Part shown: positions 1 to 10,957 of the stretch, piece by piece | How the letters are laid out: each line of letters begins with the position of its first letter | How positions within the stretch are numbered: position 1 is the first letter of the stretch | Assembly: GCA_001936135.1 (NCBI GenBank) | Contig: CP012814.1 | Coordinates: 434,001-498,000 of the forward strand | Reading direction: 5' to 3' | DNA length: 64,000 bases | From: Saccharomycopsis fibuligera x Saccharomycopsis cf. fibuligera | Taxonomy: Eukaryota; Ascomycota; Saccharomycetes; Ascoideales; Saccharomycopsidaceae | Position numbers and translations under genes: made by a program | The notes under the pieces: model-generated | Database searches by the model: none | Seen by the model: only the letters and a program-made list of their open reading frames with translations | Told to the model about the DNA's origin: nothing

Positions 1-577
1 CTCAATGCAATCAGGTAATCATGGCAGTCATGTATGATATCAATTGGATAATATAATTACCACATGTTAGGAAACCTTCTGGAACTCATTTTTTTTGCGC
101 AGCAAAATCAAAATTGATGAAATGATAAATTGAGCATATGCTTTGACAGGGGATATATCTGGCTTCCGGCTATAGCTAGTACGTACTGCCTCTAGCTACA
201 TTGACTAGCAATTCACAACTGCTATTCAATAATAAGCAATAGCAATGGTGGTGGCAGTCGCCTCGATACATGTAGCAGTATCGTCTGTAGTGTGTTGTCG
301 TGTGTGTGGTCTTAAAGGAGTAGAATGATGTGGGCCGCCAAGATTCCTTGTGAACGGAGACTTGACGCGCGCATTCGCTTTTCCTGTGTTATTATCAACA
401 GTTATTTATACTCTGCTCGCATCCCATACATCTAAAGACAACACCTCATCACTACACTGCTCTACTCTTTACACCTTTATCACTTCTGCATACTTGACAT
501 ACTCATATATCTTTCTGGCAACAGCAGCAGCAGCAGCAGCAGCAAATAGTACGGTACGACAAGTCAATTGACACACC
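1..577. other. intergenic region upstream of PBN1
   Basis: No convincing coding sequence. Short open stretches here lack an ATG start and match nothing I recognise. A pure CAG-type trinucleotide run lies at about 520-543, just upstream of the PBN1 ATG, so it would fall in the promoter or 5' UTR. The first 350 bases show no gene entering from the left edge. Confidence 0.6.
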
Positions 578-2773
578 ATGATCAAACATAGAGTTACCGT
601 CCTTACGACAAACAGCGTCGAATCAAACACCCACTCAGACAAAAACAACAACAAGGACGAGTTGTACTTGTCTCGTGGAAAATGGGTCTTGCCTAGTGGG
701 GAGTACCAACGTCAGGACCGTTTCACCTTTCCTGGTGAGTTGTTATTTACCAAAAATCATGAAAATGATAACGGTAATGACAATGATAATAGTCAATTGA
801 CTAATGATGCGAATGAACAAATTGGCCAATTTGCAATCCAGTGGCAAACTTACAATACTTCAATCATTGCCAATCATCATGGAGTTAGAGCTCCTCAGTT
901 AGCTAACTTGAATAATGCCTTTTCCAAGTTTATTGAACCGGGCTATTCCATCTTTTTTGCCCCTGAAGCTGGAGCTGGAGCAGAAGAAACAAAAGCAGGG
1001 GGCAATACTGATGCGGCAAACGGTCTTGATAAGAAGTTGAAATTGCTTAATGATGCCCAATTGAATGATTTCAATGTCACTGCAGCTCAATTTGTGCGGA
1101 ATCCTGTTGCATGGCACTATTTTGGTAATGAAAGCAATGACAACAAGAATGATGAATTGCCGGCCAAATTGCAACAGAGACTCGTTGATTTAATTTGCCA
1201 AAAGGAACCAAAAACTACAATCAAAGATGGTAAGTCACTTCATGGGCATTGTGTTTCCAACTACAAAAAATTGCTACCAAAAGCTACTTCTGTTTCTCTC
1301 GAATATGCCAATCCTTTGATCTACTCCAAAAAAGTCCAGCAAGAGGACGCTGCTGCCAACGATCAAGTAGTTCTTACTTTGCACTGGAACGCTGGGAGTT
1401 TGACGAATTTTGGTTCAACAATTTACAAATCCCCTGAACATTATCAACGAGAGATTGGGCTATTCGAAATCGACCATCGTGCTTCTCAAGTCAACGACTT
1501 GAACTTGTATGGATTAACCGCTGAATTACCATCTCCGTTGCCTCCGGCACAAAATGAAGATGGTACAGCTGAAGGTGAAAGCACCCCATATGATGAGGAT
1601 AAAGACATCAGAGTGGCTCAAAAGACGATGTTTTATTTACATCCCCGCCATTTACATTTGAGCAAACTTGCGTATAATTCCAGTTTCAAGCAACCGGTGG
1701 GGCTACATCCGGTGCACCAAGTTTCGTTAAAGATTGACGCTGATGGTGATAGTGATGGAAGTGCTTTACAAAGTATTAAAAGAAACACCACATCGGGCAA
1801 ACTCTCGTTACAACCACCAATGAACAACAAGTTGTTTGATTGTGAATTGTACTCGTATTATCGCTTACCAAACCAGGTCTTCTTAGACAAGAATGAGTAT
1901 GCTGATTCCAAAGATAAAGATGATGCTAATTTGAAATTGTTGGGGGTCTGGGGCGAAACAGATTTGGAAAAGCCAAGCTACAAAGTCGACAAATGGGGCA
2001 GCGATGCGTTATTTAGAGTTAACGTCGAGACTAGAGACGACAATTATTTTGACATTGCTAAAGAGTTGAAACTGCCGATTAGTGGTGAAGGCAAAGATCA
2101 AGATAGCGTTGACTTGTACGAAGTTAAATTGCATTCAAGATATCAAAGTGTGACAAATACTAACAATAGCACTATTGCTTCGATTCCTAAGCCTGATTTG
2201 TTTTGGGCTTGTGAAGCGTCAAAATATAAACTTGCGCTTGCGGTTCAAGATCACTTGATTAGTGAAACTGTTGCTGAAGATTTACAAAAATCGTTCAATG
2301 ATCAACTTATTCACGCCAATCCATTAGACAACAAATTAGGATTAAATTTGGATGGATTGTTCACTAACAACACTGTGTTTTTCCATTTTGATCAAAAGTT
2401 TGATATTGACAATGCTACTGATTTGCTTAAAGGCAAAACTGCCAATAATAACGCCAAAGATACAAAGCTTGGTCTTATCAAGCCTGGTACAATTACCAAT
2501 GATGCATTCCAAGACAAATTCCATATTCCAGCAGGGAACGCTAACGATTTCATAAGTGTTCAATTTTTAACATTATTAGCAGTGGTGCTTAGTTTGATTT
2601 ATTTTGTTAAAAAGTTTTATAATGGGTACGCTGGCGGATTGGTCACTAAGGCAGAGCCAGTTGAGCTGATTCAAGCTGGAGCAGTGGTGACTGAGACCGA
2701 AAAGACAGCTGTGATTGGTGGAAATGGCGACAAATTAAGTGAGGCCAAGACTGAAGTTAAAAAGAGTATTTAG
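578..2773 (+). CDS. PBN1: Pbn1/PIG-X-like ER membrane protein (GPI mannosyltransferase I cofactor)
   Basis: Pbn1 is an ER glycoprotein. With Gpi14 it adds the first mannose to GPI anchors, and it also supports folding of ER and vacuolar proteins. The 731-residue product has the family layout: a large lumenal domain, then one membrane segment near residues 657-678, then a short cytosolic tail ending in KKSI. Signature blocks are a conserved stretch around 'LHPRHLHL' (about residue 352), 'GLHPVHQV', 'YYRLPNQVFLDKNEY', 'LLGVWGETDLEKP', and 'DLFWACE' (about 539). The ATG at 578 is preceded by a purine-poor ACACACC leader. The protein is much longer than the 416-residue S. cerevisiae protein. The extra length is mainly Asn/Asp-rich hydrophilic segments in the N-terminal half. 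Assignment rests on motif recognition, not on an alignment. Confidence 0.8.
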   Translation: MIKHRVTVLTTNSVESNTHSDKNNNKDELYLSRGKWVLPSGEYQRQDRFTFPGELLFTKNHENDNGNDNDNSQLTNDANEQIGQFAIQWQTYNTSIIANHHGVRAPQLANLNNAFSKFIEPGYSIFFAPEAGAGAEETKAGGNTDAANGLDKKLKLLNDAQLNDFNVTAAQFVRNPVAWHYFGNESNDNKNDELPAKLQQRLVDLICQKEPKTTIKDGKSLHGHCVSNYKKLLPKATSVSLEYANPLIYSKKVQQEDAAANDQVVLTLHWNAGSLTNFGSTIYKSPEHYQREIGLFEIDHRASQVNDLNLYGLTAELPSPLPPAQNEDGTAEGESTPYDEDKDIRVAQKTMFYLHPRHLHLSKLAYNSSFKQPVGLHPVHQVSLKIDADGDSDGSALQSIKRNTTSGKLSLQPPMNNKLFDCELYSYYRLPNQVFLDKNEYADSKDKDDANLKLLGVWGETDLEKPSYKVDKWGSDALFRVNVETRDDNYFDIAKELKLPISGEGKDQDSVDLYEVKLHSRYQSVTNTNNSTIASIPKPDLFWACEASKYKLALAVQDHLISETVAEDLQKSFNDQLIHANPLDNKLGLNLDGLFTNNTVFFHFDQKFDIDNATDLLKGKTANNNAKDTKLGLIKPGTITNDAFQDKFHIPAGNANDFISVQFLTLLAVVLSLIYFVKKFYNGYAGGLVTKAEPVELIQAGAVVTETEKTAVIGGNGDKLSEAKTEVKKSI

Positions 2774-2938
2774 ATGGGCTGTTTATGGTTGTGTTTTATA
2801 CGCGCGTATGCTTATTAAAAAAAGAAGTAAAAAAAAAAAAAAAGAAAAAAATAAATAAATAAATAAAATAAAAAACAAATACATTTACTATTGATTGTTT
2901 TATAGAAATACTTTCTTTTTACGGATTTACAGTTGTTG

Positions 2939-2969
<31 letters not shown>

Positions 2970-3367
2970 TTATTTTTGTAAAAATAATGATTTGTTTGAG
3001 TTCTTGTGCATCGTGTCCTGTAAGCTGTGTGTCTGTTACAAGGAATGGTGTGTTTTGCCCTTTTGTGCCGTATTCAGCGATGTAGTAACTCCATCCTGGG
3101 TGCAACTTGATAGTTAAATATTTACTCTCTGGCAGTTAACTGTGAATGTTGTCGTTCAAAGTCTTCCACGTTATCTTGCGCGAGTGCGATCGCCGACACA
3201 TGAAAATCAAAAATTCAAAATAAAATCAACTATCGCCTCGGAAGCCAAAACTTGAGTTCAGTACCGTTATCTTTTAGCAGGTCATATCACATTGGCGCTC
3301 ATATACCATTCCCTGCAATAGCGCTGACACATTGAGACATCAAAACAGACAACAAACCGTAATCGCA
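2774..3367. other. intergenic region between PBN1 and the aminotransferase gene
   Basis: Holds the PBN1 3' region, with A-rich stretches at 2817-2880 and a 27-base T run at about 2939-2965, and then the promoter of the downstream gene. No tRNA or ORF with an ATG and recognisable product was seen. Confidence 0.6.
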
Positions 3368-4783
3368 ATGTCAAAAGCTTCCAAGACCATCAACTTATTC
3401 TCAGGCCACCCGACTATTCGTCTCTTGCCCCGCCAGGAAATCCTTCAAGCTACAAACAACATCCTCTTCCCGGAATCAGACACATCCAATGGCAACAACT
3501 ATGAAGAACTTTACGCTGATGGAAAGAACCGTCATCCCTTATCTTATGGCTCCGATGAAGGGAGTTACTGGGTCCGTCATGAGTTAGCGCAATGGCTCAA
3601 CCGCACCTTTCAACCTGACCATAGCAACGACAGCAGCAACAGCAGCAGCAAAGGAGCACTAACTGCCGACAATATCAATTTGACTGGCGGCTCATCATAC
3701 GGTGTGCTTAACGCTCTCTTGCAGTGCACTTTGGCACAGACCAACTACACCAAGCAAGCCTTCATTGTCACCCCTGCGTATTATCTCATCAATAACTGCT
3801 TCATTGATGCTGGATTCGGCGGCAAGATAACTGCTATCGACGAGGGGCCAGATGGTGACTCTTTGAATTTGAAGTATTTGGAGGAGAAATTAGCGTGGCA
3901 TGAAAAGCACTCGAAGCAGAGCGACAGTGAGCTTGAAGAATCATTGAAGATTATTAATGATAGTGACCGGGGAGGAAGACTGTGGAAAAAGGTTTACAAG
4001 TATGTGTTTTGGTGTGTACCTACGTTCAGCAATCCTGGGGGAATTACGTTGCTGGAAAAGACTAAATTGAAGTTGATTGAAATTGCGAGAAAATACGATG
4101 TCTTGATAATCACTGATGACGTCTACGATGTGCTTGATTTTAGAAATGCCAAAGTTAACAAGACTTCAGCAGGACCAGCAGTACCATATAAGAGACTCGT
4201 CACTTTGGACCGTGAAACCTTACCTGAAGACAACCAATGGGGCAATACCATTTCCAATGCCTCGTTTTCCAAAATCACAGCCCCAGGACTACGTGTTGGC
4301 TGGCAAGCCACTGCTACCCCAAAGTTAGCTTCTCAGTTGGGTCGAGGTGGGGCTAACTTGTCCGGTGGATCGCCATCTCAACTTAATGCTAACATTGCAG
4401 GCGACTTGATTCGCACCGGCACCCTTGATAAAATTATCGCAAACTTTGTCAATGTTTACGCAGAAAGAGCACAAGCAGTTAAAGATAGCGTTGAAAGATA
4501 TTTGCCAAAGGGAACAAAGTTGCAAGGTGGCAATGGTGGATATTTTGTCTGGATTACGTTGCCTGAAGGCCAGGGTTACGATGCGCATTTGATTTGCGCA
4601 AAGGCACAGGAGAGAAATGTTAAGTTGGCTAACGGCGAGAATTTCGAAGTTAGTGGAGATGGTAGAAATTGGGGAAAAGGGAGCGTTCGAGTTAGTATTA
4701 GTTTGGTGGAGCTAGAAGATATTGAAGAAGGCTTCAAGATCTGGGGCGAGGTTTGTGAGGAAGTCAAGAATGCAGCAAAGTGA
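3368..4783 (+). CDS. PLP-dependent aminotransferase, YER152C-like (class I/II)
   Basis: A fold-type I pyridoxal-phosphate aminotransferase resembling S. cerevisiae YER152C, which is described as a 2-aminoadipate transaminase. The substrate here is inferred from that similarity only. Visible elements are an N-terminal 'ATNNILFPESDTSNGN' region, 'TGGSSYGVLNALLQC' for cofactor phosphate binding, 'CVPTFSNPGG', 'IITDDVYDVLDF' (the Asp that contacts the pyridine N and the Tyr), and 'SFSKITAPGLRVGW'. The last contains the Schiff-base Lys, K302 counted from this ATG. The ATG at 3368 is chosen because the open frame upstream to 3332 has no ATG. It gives 471 residues, close to the family length. An in-frame CTG at 4052 sits in 'ITL-x-EKTKLKLIEIA', where relatives usually have Ser. 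Confidence 0.82.
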   Translation: MSKASKTINLFSGHPTIRLLPRQEILQATNNILFPESDTSNGNNYEELYADGKNRHPLSYGSDEGSYWVRHELAQWLNRTFQPDHSNDSSNSSSKGALTADNINLTGGSSYGVLNALLQCTLAQTNYTKQAFIVTPAYYLINNCFIDAGFGGKITAIDEGPDGDSLNLKYLEEKLAWHEKHSKQSDSELEESLKIINDSDRGGRLWKKVYKYVFWCVPTFSNPGGITLLEKTKLKLIEIARKYDVLIITDDVYDVLDFRNAKVNKTSAGPAVPYKRLVTLDRETLPEDNQWGNTISNASFSKITAPGLRVGWQATATPKLASQLGRGGANLSGGSPSQLNANIAGDLIRTGTLDKIIANFVNVYAERAQAVKDSVERYLPKGTKLQGGNGGYFVWITLPEGQGYDAHLICAKAQERNVKLANGENFEVSGDGRNWGKGSVRVSISLVELEDIEEGFKIWGEVCEEVKNAAK

Positions 4784-5926
4784 GTGAGTGAGAGCGAGAG
4801 CTAAAAAGAGCAAAAGTTTATCTTTTTTGCTTTTTGCATTCTATGACATGGTCAAATTGGCCTATTTCTTTTCTGTTTTTTATTTAAGTTTGTCATATTT
4901 ATCTTCCGTGGGCATTTGTGTGTCTGTGCCAATATGGCGTGTGTGTGCTTTTCTTTACAGTACTTTCTTTAACTTTTAGCTAGTCAATATTCCCTTCTTT
5001 GCTATGAGCATTTCAAAACTCATAGTGTTATATGTCATAGAAATAAAGATACAGTATTTTTGCGTTTAGCTTTGCTATTGTTTGTTTGTTTGTTTTTCTT
5101 TTTGCTCATAATATTACTTGATGTTTTAGAAAATTAGTTACAAAAGCTTGAAATTTTTGATTTTGGTGACTTGTCGCATTATCAGGTTGTGACTTTCACA
5201 GGGCGTAACTTTGTCGGGTTAAATCACCCAATTGTCCTTTTGAGGTTTACAGAAACCTTGAGATTTCTGATTGTCGGCAAATAGATCAAAGGATCCAGTT
5301 TTGTGAAAATTATGCATATTATAAACTAGAACGAGGTTTACAACGAACGGTAAGCGTTCCTGCAATTTTTAGAATAACTTACACTATATTAAGCACAACA
5401 AAAAGCCCACCGGTCTTGCAGTAGCAGAATAAGGAGTAGAAAATAAAATTACAGTCATAAGAAAAGTATCTTCACACTATTTTGGCTCACACCCGGTACT
5501 GCGTCCATATGAGTGTACAAAAAAAACCTTTCTGAAGGACAGTAACTGGTTATTCAAAAGCTATCGCTAAAAATGAAAGCAAAAAATTTTGAAACATTTT
5601 GAAAGTATACATTCATTTTATATTAACATGCCAGAAAAAAGCTAAATAGGTCATGATTATGCAAAAACGGGGGGAAAGAAAACCTTTGAACTTGAAAGAT
5701 AGCCAGTTATCCTTCTATCGAGAAACTAACTTGTCCCATAAATTGTTCTAGTTGATGGTAGCAGCACAACAGCTTAGTAGCTGTTCCCAAAAAAGAAAAC
5801 ATTGAAAGCTCTCCTGCTAATGACGTTGAGTGCAGTATATGTACAAGCTGAATTAAACGGGGAGGGGGGAGGGAAAAAAAGAGTATTGAAAACTGAAATT
5901 CTGAATCATAGACCAGGGTGGTCCTC
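4784..5926. other. 1.1-kb convergent intergenic region
   Basis: Lies between the 3' ends of two convergent genes. AT-rich, with scattered T and A tracts. A short inverted repeat (CAGAAA...TTTCTG) lies near 5249-5270. I see no tRNA, no ORF with a recognisable product, and no clear snoRNA boxes. Confidence 0.55.
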
Positions 5927-6280
5927 TCACATCTTTGACAAAAAGTTATTAGATTTGATCTTTTTAATATTCTGCTTTCTCATTTCTTTTCTTTGAAACT
6001 TTATCGGATCCTGTTTTAAAATCTGTGTCTGTTTAGCCGGACTCAAAAGGTCCCATAACCATTCTGGATATTCTTCATCTTTCAAAGCTACAGGCTCTTT
6101 GCCGGCTTTTTTGATCTGGAGATTGAGACTGGTGCCCTCGACACAACTGGATTTTGGAGCCGCTTTGGCAGCAGCAGCAGCAGCAGCGGCAGTAGCATTA
6201 GCGCTGGCACCGGATGCTTTGGCAGCATTCTGAAAAACGGAAGCAACACTGAAGAAACGGGTGCCTAGTATTCTGATCAT
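5927..6280 (-). CDS. MRPL37: mitochondrial large-subunit ribosomal protein mL54
   Basis: Component of the large subunit of the mitochondrial ribosome. The 117-residue product starts with a basic, hydroxylated presequence (MIRILGTRFFSVASVF). An Ala-rich low-complexity linker follows at about residues 20-42, encoded by a GCA/CAG-type repeat. The conserved mL54 core comes next: 'SCVEGTSLNLQIKKAGKEP', then 'LKDEEYPEWLWDLL', then a basic C-terminal helix ending in 'NFLSKM'. Length matches the yeast family (about 105 residues). The ATG at 6278-6280 is the only upstream one in frame. Transcribed divergently from NUP82 across a 565-bp shared promoter region. Confidence 0.9.
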   Translation of the reverse strand: MIRILGTRFFSVASVFQNAAKASGASANATAAAAAAAAKAAPKSSCVEGTSLNLQIKKAGKEPVALKDEEYPEWLWDLLSPAKQTQILKQDPIKFQRKEMRKQNIKKIKSNNFLSKM

Positions 6281-6845
6281 TCTGGTATGTGTTGGCGGTT
6301 GGATGTTGCTTAATTGACAGCGTAGTATCTTATGGCTCGGTCTCTTCTGGTGTCGTTTTCTACTTCGTCTTGTTGAATATTTTCAGTTATTTTTTTTTTT
6401 TTTTTTTCGGTTTTTCGGTTTTGAACATCTCAAGTTGCCCGGACACCGTTTACTATAAGAGTGCCTATATACAAAGCGGCGTGCAATATATGGCATTTCC
6501 AACAGCGCTGATGAACTGTATAACATGGACGATAGCAGCTAGAGTATCTATAAATAATATCAAACATGGATTTGGGGCATTCTAGTGCAACGGCATGGTC
6601 TGGTGGTGCAAAGTAGCAGAGCTGGAGAAGATGTAGTGCCGCGGAGTATATGGGGTGCATACACCTCCCGTTGACCGCCTGGAATTAAAGGAGAAAAAAC
6701 GAAAAAAAAATAAAAACAAAAAATACTGAGATTAATACAACTAAAGAAAAGACAGTATACAATCACTCACCATTGCAACAGCGTCCCTCCAATTGCACAT
6801 TGATTATTGCTGCTACTGCTTATTCCTTTATATTAATTTCTCATA
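6281..6845. promoter_or_regulatory. divergent promoter region MRPL37/NUP82
   Basis: Shared upstream region of two divergent genes. It contains a T tract followed by two CGGTTTT repeats at about 6392-6423, plus AT-rich sequence near both starts. No specific factor site is assigned with confidence, and no ORF with a recognisable product is present. Confidence 0.5.
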
Positions 6846-7324
6846 ATGCTGAACAGGGTAGCGGTTAGGAACGGCAATGAGGTGTTTACTGCCAACCACA
6901 ACACCATCAGCGTCTCACTATACAACAAACCATACACGAAAAGAGTCTTGAGTTTGCCATTGATAAGCAACGAAATCATTGATTTGGTCCTTAATAATTC
7001 AGGAACTTTTCTTGCCGCAGTGTGCCGTCATCAAGTTTATGTGCTCATTTTACCACCGAGTGGATTTTTGAACCGTAATGAACAAGAGCAAGGCCAAAGA
7101 CCTCAAAATGGTAGAGGTGCTATAAAGGAAATATCAGTGACCTATCATCAGGTGGGCGCAACAATTTACAATAATAAAAATGAGATTATTAAAGCTATCT
7201 GGAGTCCGACTGCAAAATATGATTTCACTTTGGTGGTGTTATCAAATGATTCTGTTATTAGATCATTTGAATTGGCAAATTCTTTCAATGAACCACAAGA
7301 CTATTTTGACTTGATCAACTCAGG

Positions 7325-7387
<63 letters not shown>

Positions 7388-9563
7388 AGAAGCTTCATTC
7401 TCTATCAATGCTATAAATTCAATTCAGAAACCTGTGGGTATTGCATTTGGCTCCCAAACTTTCAATGATCCTGTTGGATGCTTGACATTATATGTTTTCA
7501 CGAGGGAAGGAGATTTGTATTCCCTATACCCATTCAATCCAGTGAATATTTCCGTGCCTCAAAAATTCATTGACTTATTATATGACCAAACTACCATAAT
7601 GTTCAAGAAAGTTACTGAAGAACTTAACGGATTTTTTGAAAACAATAAAAGGATACATTCCGGTGTTTTAGATGATGAAGGTGATGAAGAAGCTGAAATT
7701 ATTGAAAAATTGCAATTACAGAAGGTGTCTTTACTGATGCAATTATACTATGTCAGTGCTCTTTACCCTAGCAACGGAAAAATTTTTCAAAAAGAATACA
7801 AGTATAATGATGAAGGGATCCTTGAAGAATTTTTGATTATAAATATGGAGGAAAACTCAGCCAACTCAAGCTTAAAGTTACAAGGTCCATTAATAATTGA
7901 AAACTTACCAAATAACTTATCAAATGATTATTCTGTCGAAGGCTGCGATATCAGTTGCATAAATAATGGTGATATCAATTTAATTAATTTGGCCTTCAGT
8001 AGTGGCGATGTGCTTGTTTTGATTCAAGATAATGATTCGATAATGAGATGGAACAGTTCTTTGTCTGATGCCATGCAAAACGGGAGTGATTACTTGCATG
8101 AATACGACGACGACCCATACCAAACTTTGGACTTTAACGAGGATGAAATTGATGATGATGAAATGAATTTCTTATTAAGCCCTTCATTGGTGGTTTTACA
8201 GTGCATCAAGTTATCTTCGAGAAAATCAGCGTCTTCAAGTTTGAAACTTGGACTTATCCCTACAAGTACTCCATGCTTATTTTTTGTGCGGGTCAATACT
8301 GCTGATAACAAGGAGCATTTGTTGAAAATTGATTTCTTCAAATGGGGTAAAGAGTTGAATAATTTGATTGTTGAAAATTTCAACCAGCTGGGGGAAGTCA
8401 AAGTGAATTCTCTTGTTAAATCTCAACATTCACAAAATTTTTTGCAAATTGACAAGATTTATGAAAGTGGATCAACCTATAATAGCGGTGAAAGATTAGC
8501 GGGAGTTAGTATTGTCAGTGATGAAGTTCAGGATACTTTCATCATATATGTAGTGAACCAAGGGCAAGAATTGGTGGTTAAAACTGTTAGTTTTGAAAAA
8601 AATTCAAAAGGCAAGGAGCTAACCACCCAAGGACAAGGACAAGGGCAAGGACAAGGGCAAAATCAAAGGCAATTAAATTTTGCTACACGACCACAAGTTG
8701 AATTTAAACTATTTCAACGACAATTTGAAAACAATAATTTGGTAATCAATAATTTTGTCAAAGAATTGAATGATAATGCCTTAGTTGCTGAGTTTTCCAG
8801 AGTTAATATCAAACCAAAAGATGATTTAAATGGTCAAAATCCCGAAGTTGAAGAATACAATACTAATTTGATATTAGTGATGAATACCATAACTAACAAA
8901 TTCATGGAGAATGTTTTGTTTTTAACTAATTTTCAAGTGAATTTGGGGTTTAATTTATCTTCATTAAAACAAGAATTGGAATATCAGTTGGTTAAACTTA
9001 ATGATGTGATTGAAATAATTAAGAGAGTGACATTGATAGATGCCTCCACCGCTACGGGAGAAGAGCAGCAGCAGCAGCAGCAGCAGCAGCTTGTTGATCC
9101 AAGACAAGAAAAAATCAACAATATTCTTCAAAGACAAGCAAAACTTGATGCAAAATTGAACTCTCTAATTAGCAAACTTGAAAAGGTTAAAGAAAGAAAA
9201 CAAAAAGCCAATAATACGCAAAGTATACATAACAACACACTGCCAATTTCCACAGAAGAGCAAAATTTCTTCAAAGAGCTACAAAGAATAAATAATCAGT
9301 CTTCCAACTTACGCTCAAACTATAACGTATTGAATAAACAGGTAAATTTTTTCAGAAATTACACTGCTGAGATTCAAAGCAATGGCACTAGCAATAGCAA
9401 TTTTGGCAATCATAGCAGCAACAGCGATAAAAGTTCACTGTCGTCCATATTGGATCAAGAACATATTGCTCGTCTTCAACGGAAGCTTAATCATGATGGT
9501 GAACTTATTGAAGTGAGTCAGGGGGTAGTTCAGCAAGCTCTACATGATCTTGAGCAGGAATAA
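6846..9563 (+). CDS. NUP82: nucleoporin Nup82 (Nup88 family)
   Basis: Cytoplasmic-face nucleoporin that forms the Nup82-Nup159-Nsp1 complex used in mRNA export. The 905-residue protein has the expected two halves. The N-terminal beta-propeller covers roughly residues 1-470, with blade-like repeats such as 'LVLNNSGTFLAAVCRHQVYV' and 'AIWSPTAKYDFTLVVLSND'. The C-terminal half is helical and coiled-coil (about 700-905), with heptad-like segments 'LEYQLVKLNDVIEIIKRV' and 'LNSLISKLEKVKERKQK'. Insertions specific to this lineage are a 21-Gln run at residues 161-181 (nt 7326-7388), an acidic loop near 415-440, a GQ-repeat near 595-603 and a second Gln run near 741-748. The ATG at 6846 follows an A/T-rich leader. 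It is longer than S. cerevisiae Nup82 (713 residues), mostly because of these insertions. Confidence 0.82.
7326..7388 (+). repeat. CAA/CAG trinucleotide repeat in NUP82
   Basis: Twenty-one consecutive Gln codons, first a block of CAA and then a block of CAG, with a final CAA. The clean change from CAA to CAG suggests two separate expansions. Likely length-polymorphic between strains. Confidence 0.95.
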
Positions 9564-10384
9564 GAGCGCAATTGTTAGAGAAAAAAGTTGGCCAAGCAAT
9601 GATCGGAATTTGTGGGAAAAGAAAAATTAATAGTGCATAGAATGAGTAGAAGTGGAAATGGGAATGTTGCAGGTTTGCAATTTTGTGTCTGGTTGTGGCG
9701 TTTGTAGTGATAGTGATTGCGATAATAAAGTCAATGCTCTTTTTTATTTTTTTTTACTTCTTACGTTAGTTTGATAATAGTCACACGTTTGATTATTCAA
9801 AAAATGTTGTTTTGTTAAAGATTATACTGTTAAATATTATACTGTTAAAGGTTGTTAAATTATTGGTTGTTTGTTTGTTTTTTCTTATGTATTTTCCGAA
9901 GTTCGACTATTGAAGTGTACATTTATGATGGATGGTATTTGTGCATAATGAAGTGTTGCTTAAGAGCGATGCAATTCAATTGTGGTACTTGGTTGCAAGT
10001 GTGGCCGTCATTTCGTTTGTTTGTTTTTTGTTTTTTGTTTTTTGTTTTTTTAGGAACTAATACTGCAAAAGTGGTTTGTAAGCAAAATTTTCTACTTTTG
10101 TTAAGAAATTATGAGATCTTAACTGATTGTTGTTTTGAAGGACTCGATCTACGATATTTTACCGGTGCCTAAGTAAATATTTATGTACAATGTCCAATTT
10201 CGAAATTTTCCTCTACTTTCTTTACTTTATCGTACTCAAAATCTACAAAGGGTTTTTCACATTTTCTATAATACGGAACGCCGTAGGAACTGTTTTTCCA
10301 GAGTCATAGTACTTGTCTCTATGATGTTAAATAAATAAACCAATATACTGTCACCTGTGTTTAAATAATAATAATAAGATATAA

Positions 10385-10417
<33 letters not shown>

Positions 10418-10957
10418 CACAGGATCGAGTGCTCCGTCGCCCCGGGGAAATTGCCAGACAGCCGAGCGGCGCAGAGCGCAAAACTCGTTCAGAAACAGCA
10501 TGCAACCGTGGACGGACGGTACAATAGAACAGACAATGTGACACTGGTCACTGTATCACTGTATCACTGATCGGTGATCACTGATCACTGATCACTGTAG
10601 GAACAGTTTGATAGAGATATATAGATAGCTGCACAGGATAATGGGATTAACAATCTCTTTTAGGTCTACGGTCATGGGGCATAGAAATGCACCATGGCTG
10701 ATGGTATATAACTACGCTGCAGAACTAACTCTTCGGCACGGTGGAAATATTTCAAGCTTACTTACTTCAACATCCACCATAACCATCATCACCAAAGCAC
10801 CTTCCTTTCCCCCTTTCTCTTAATCTTCCTCCCTTAGGCTCCTTTTTAATCCCCTCTTTTTTCCTTTCCCCTTTCTTCTCCTCTTGTTTCCCTTGGTAAA
10901 TTCTATTTATCCCTCTCTCCAATAAGCACATAAACCAACATAACCACCATAACCACC
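9564..10957. other. 1.4-kb intergenic region between NUP82 and LSC1
   Basis: Contains the NUP82 3' region, a 30-base A run at about 10386-10415, and a GC-rich block at about 10422-10500 that includes the palindrome CCCCGGGG. A cluster of short tandem repeats lies at 10551-10596. A pyrimidine-rich leader with repeated 'ataaccaccat' units runs directly up to the LSC1 start. Open frames here have no ATG or are low-complexity. Confidence 0.6.
10551..10596. repeat. short tandem repeats (CTGTATCA x2, GATCACT x3)
   Basis: Two copies of an 8-bp unit CTGTATCA at 10551-10566 are followed by three exact copies of the 7-bp unit GATCACT at 10576-10596. The intervening ATCAC...GTGAT bases form a short inverted repeat. 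Lies about 360 bp upstream of LSC1. Confidence 0.9.

Noticed and set aside
5802-5996. Short open frame overlapping the 3' end of MRPL37
   Set aside because: Starts from a non-ATG codon and is antisense to the well-supported mL54 gene. No protein-like features.
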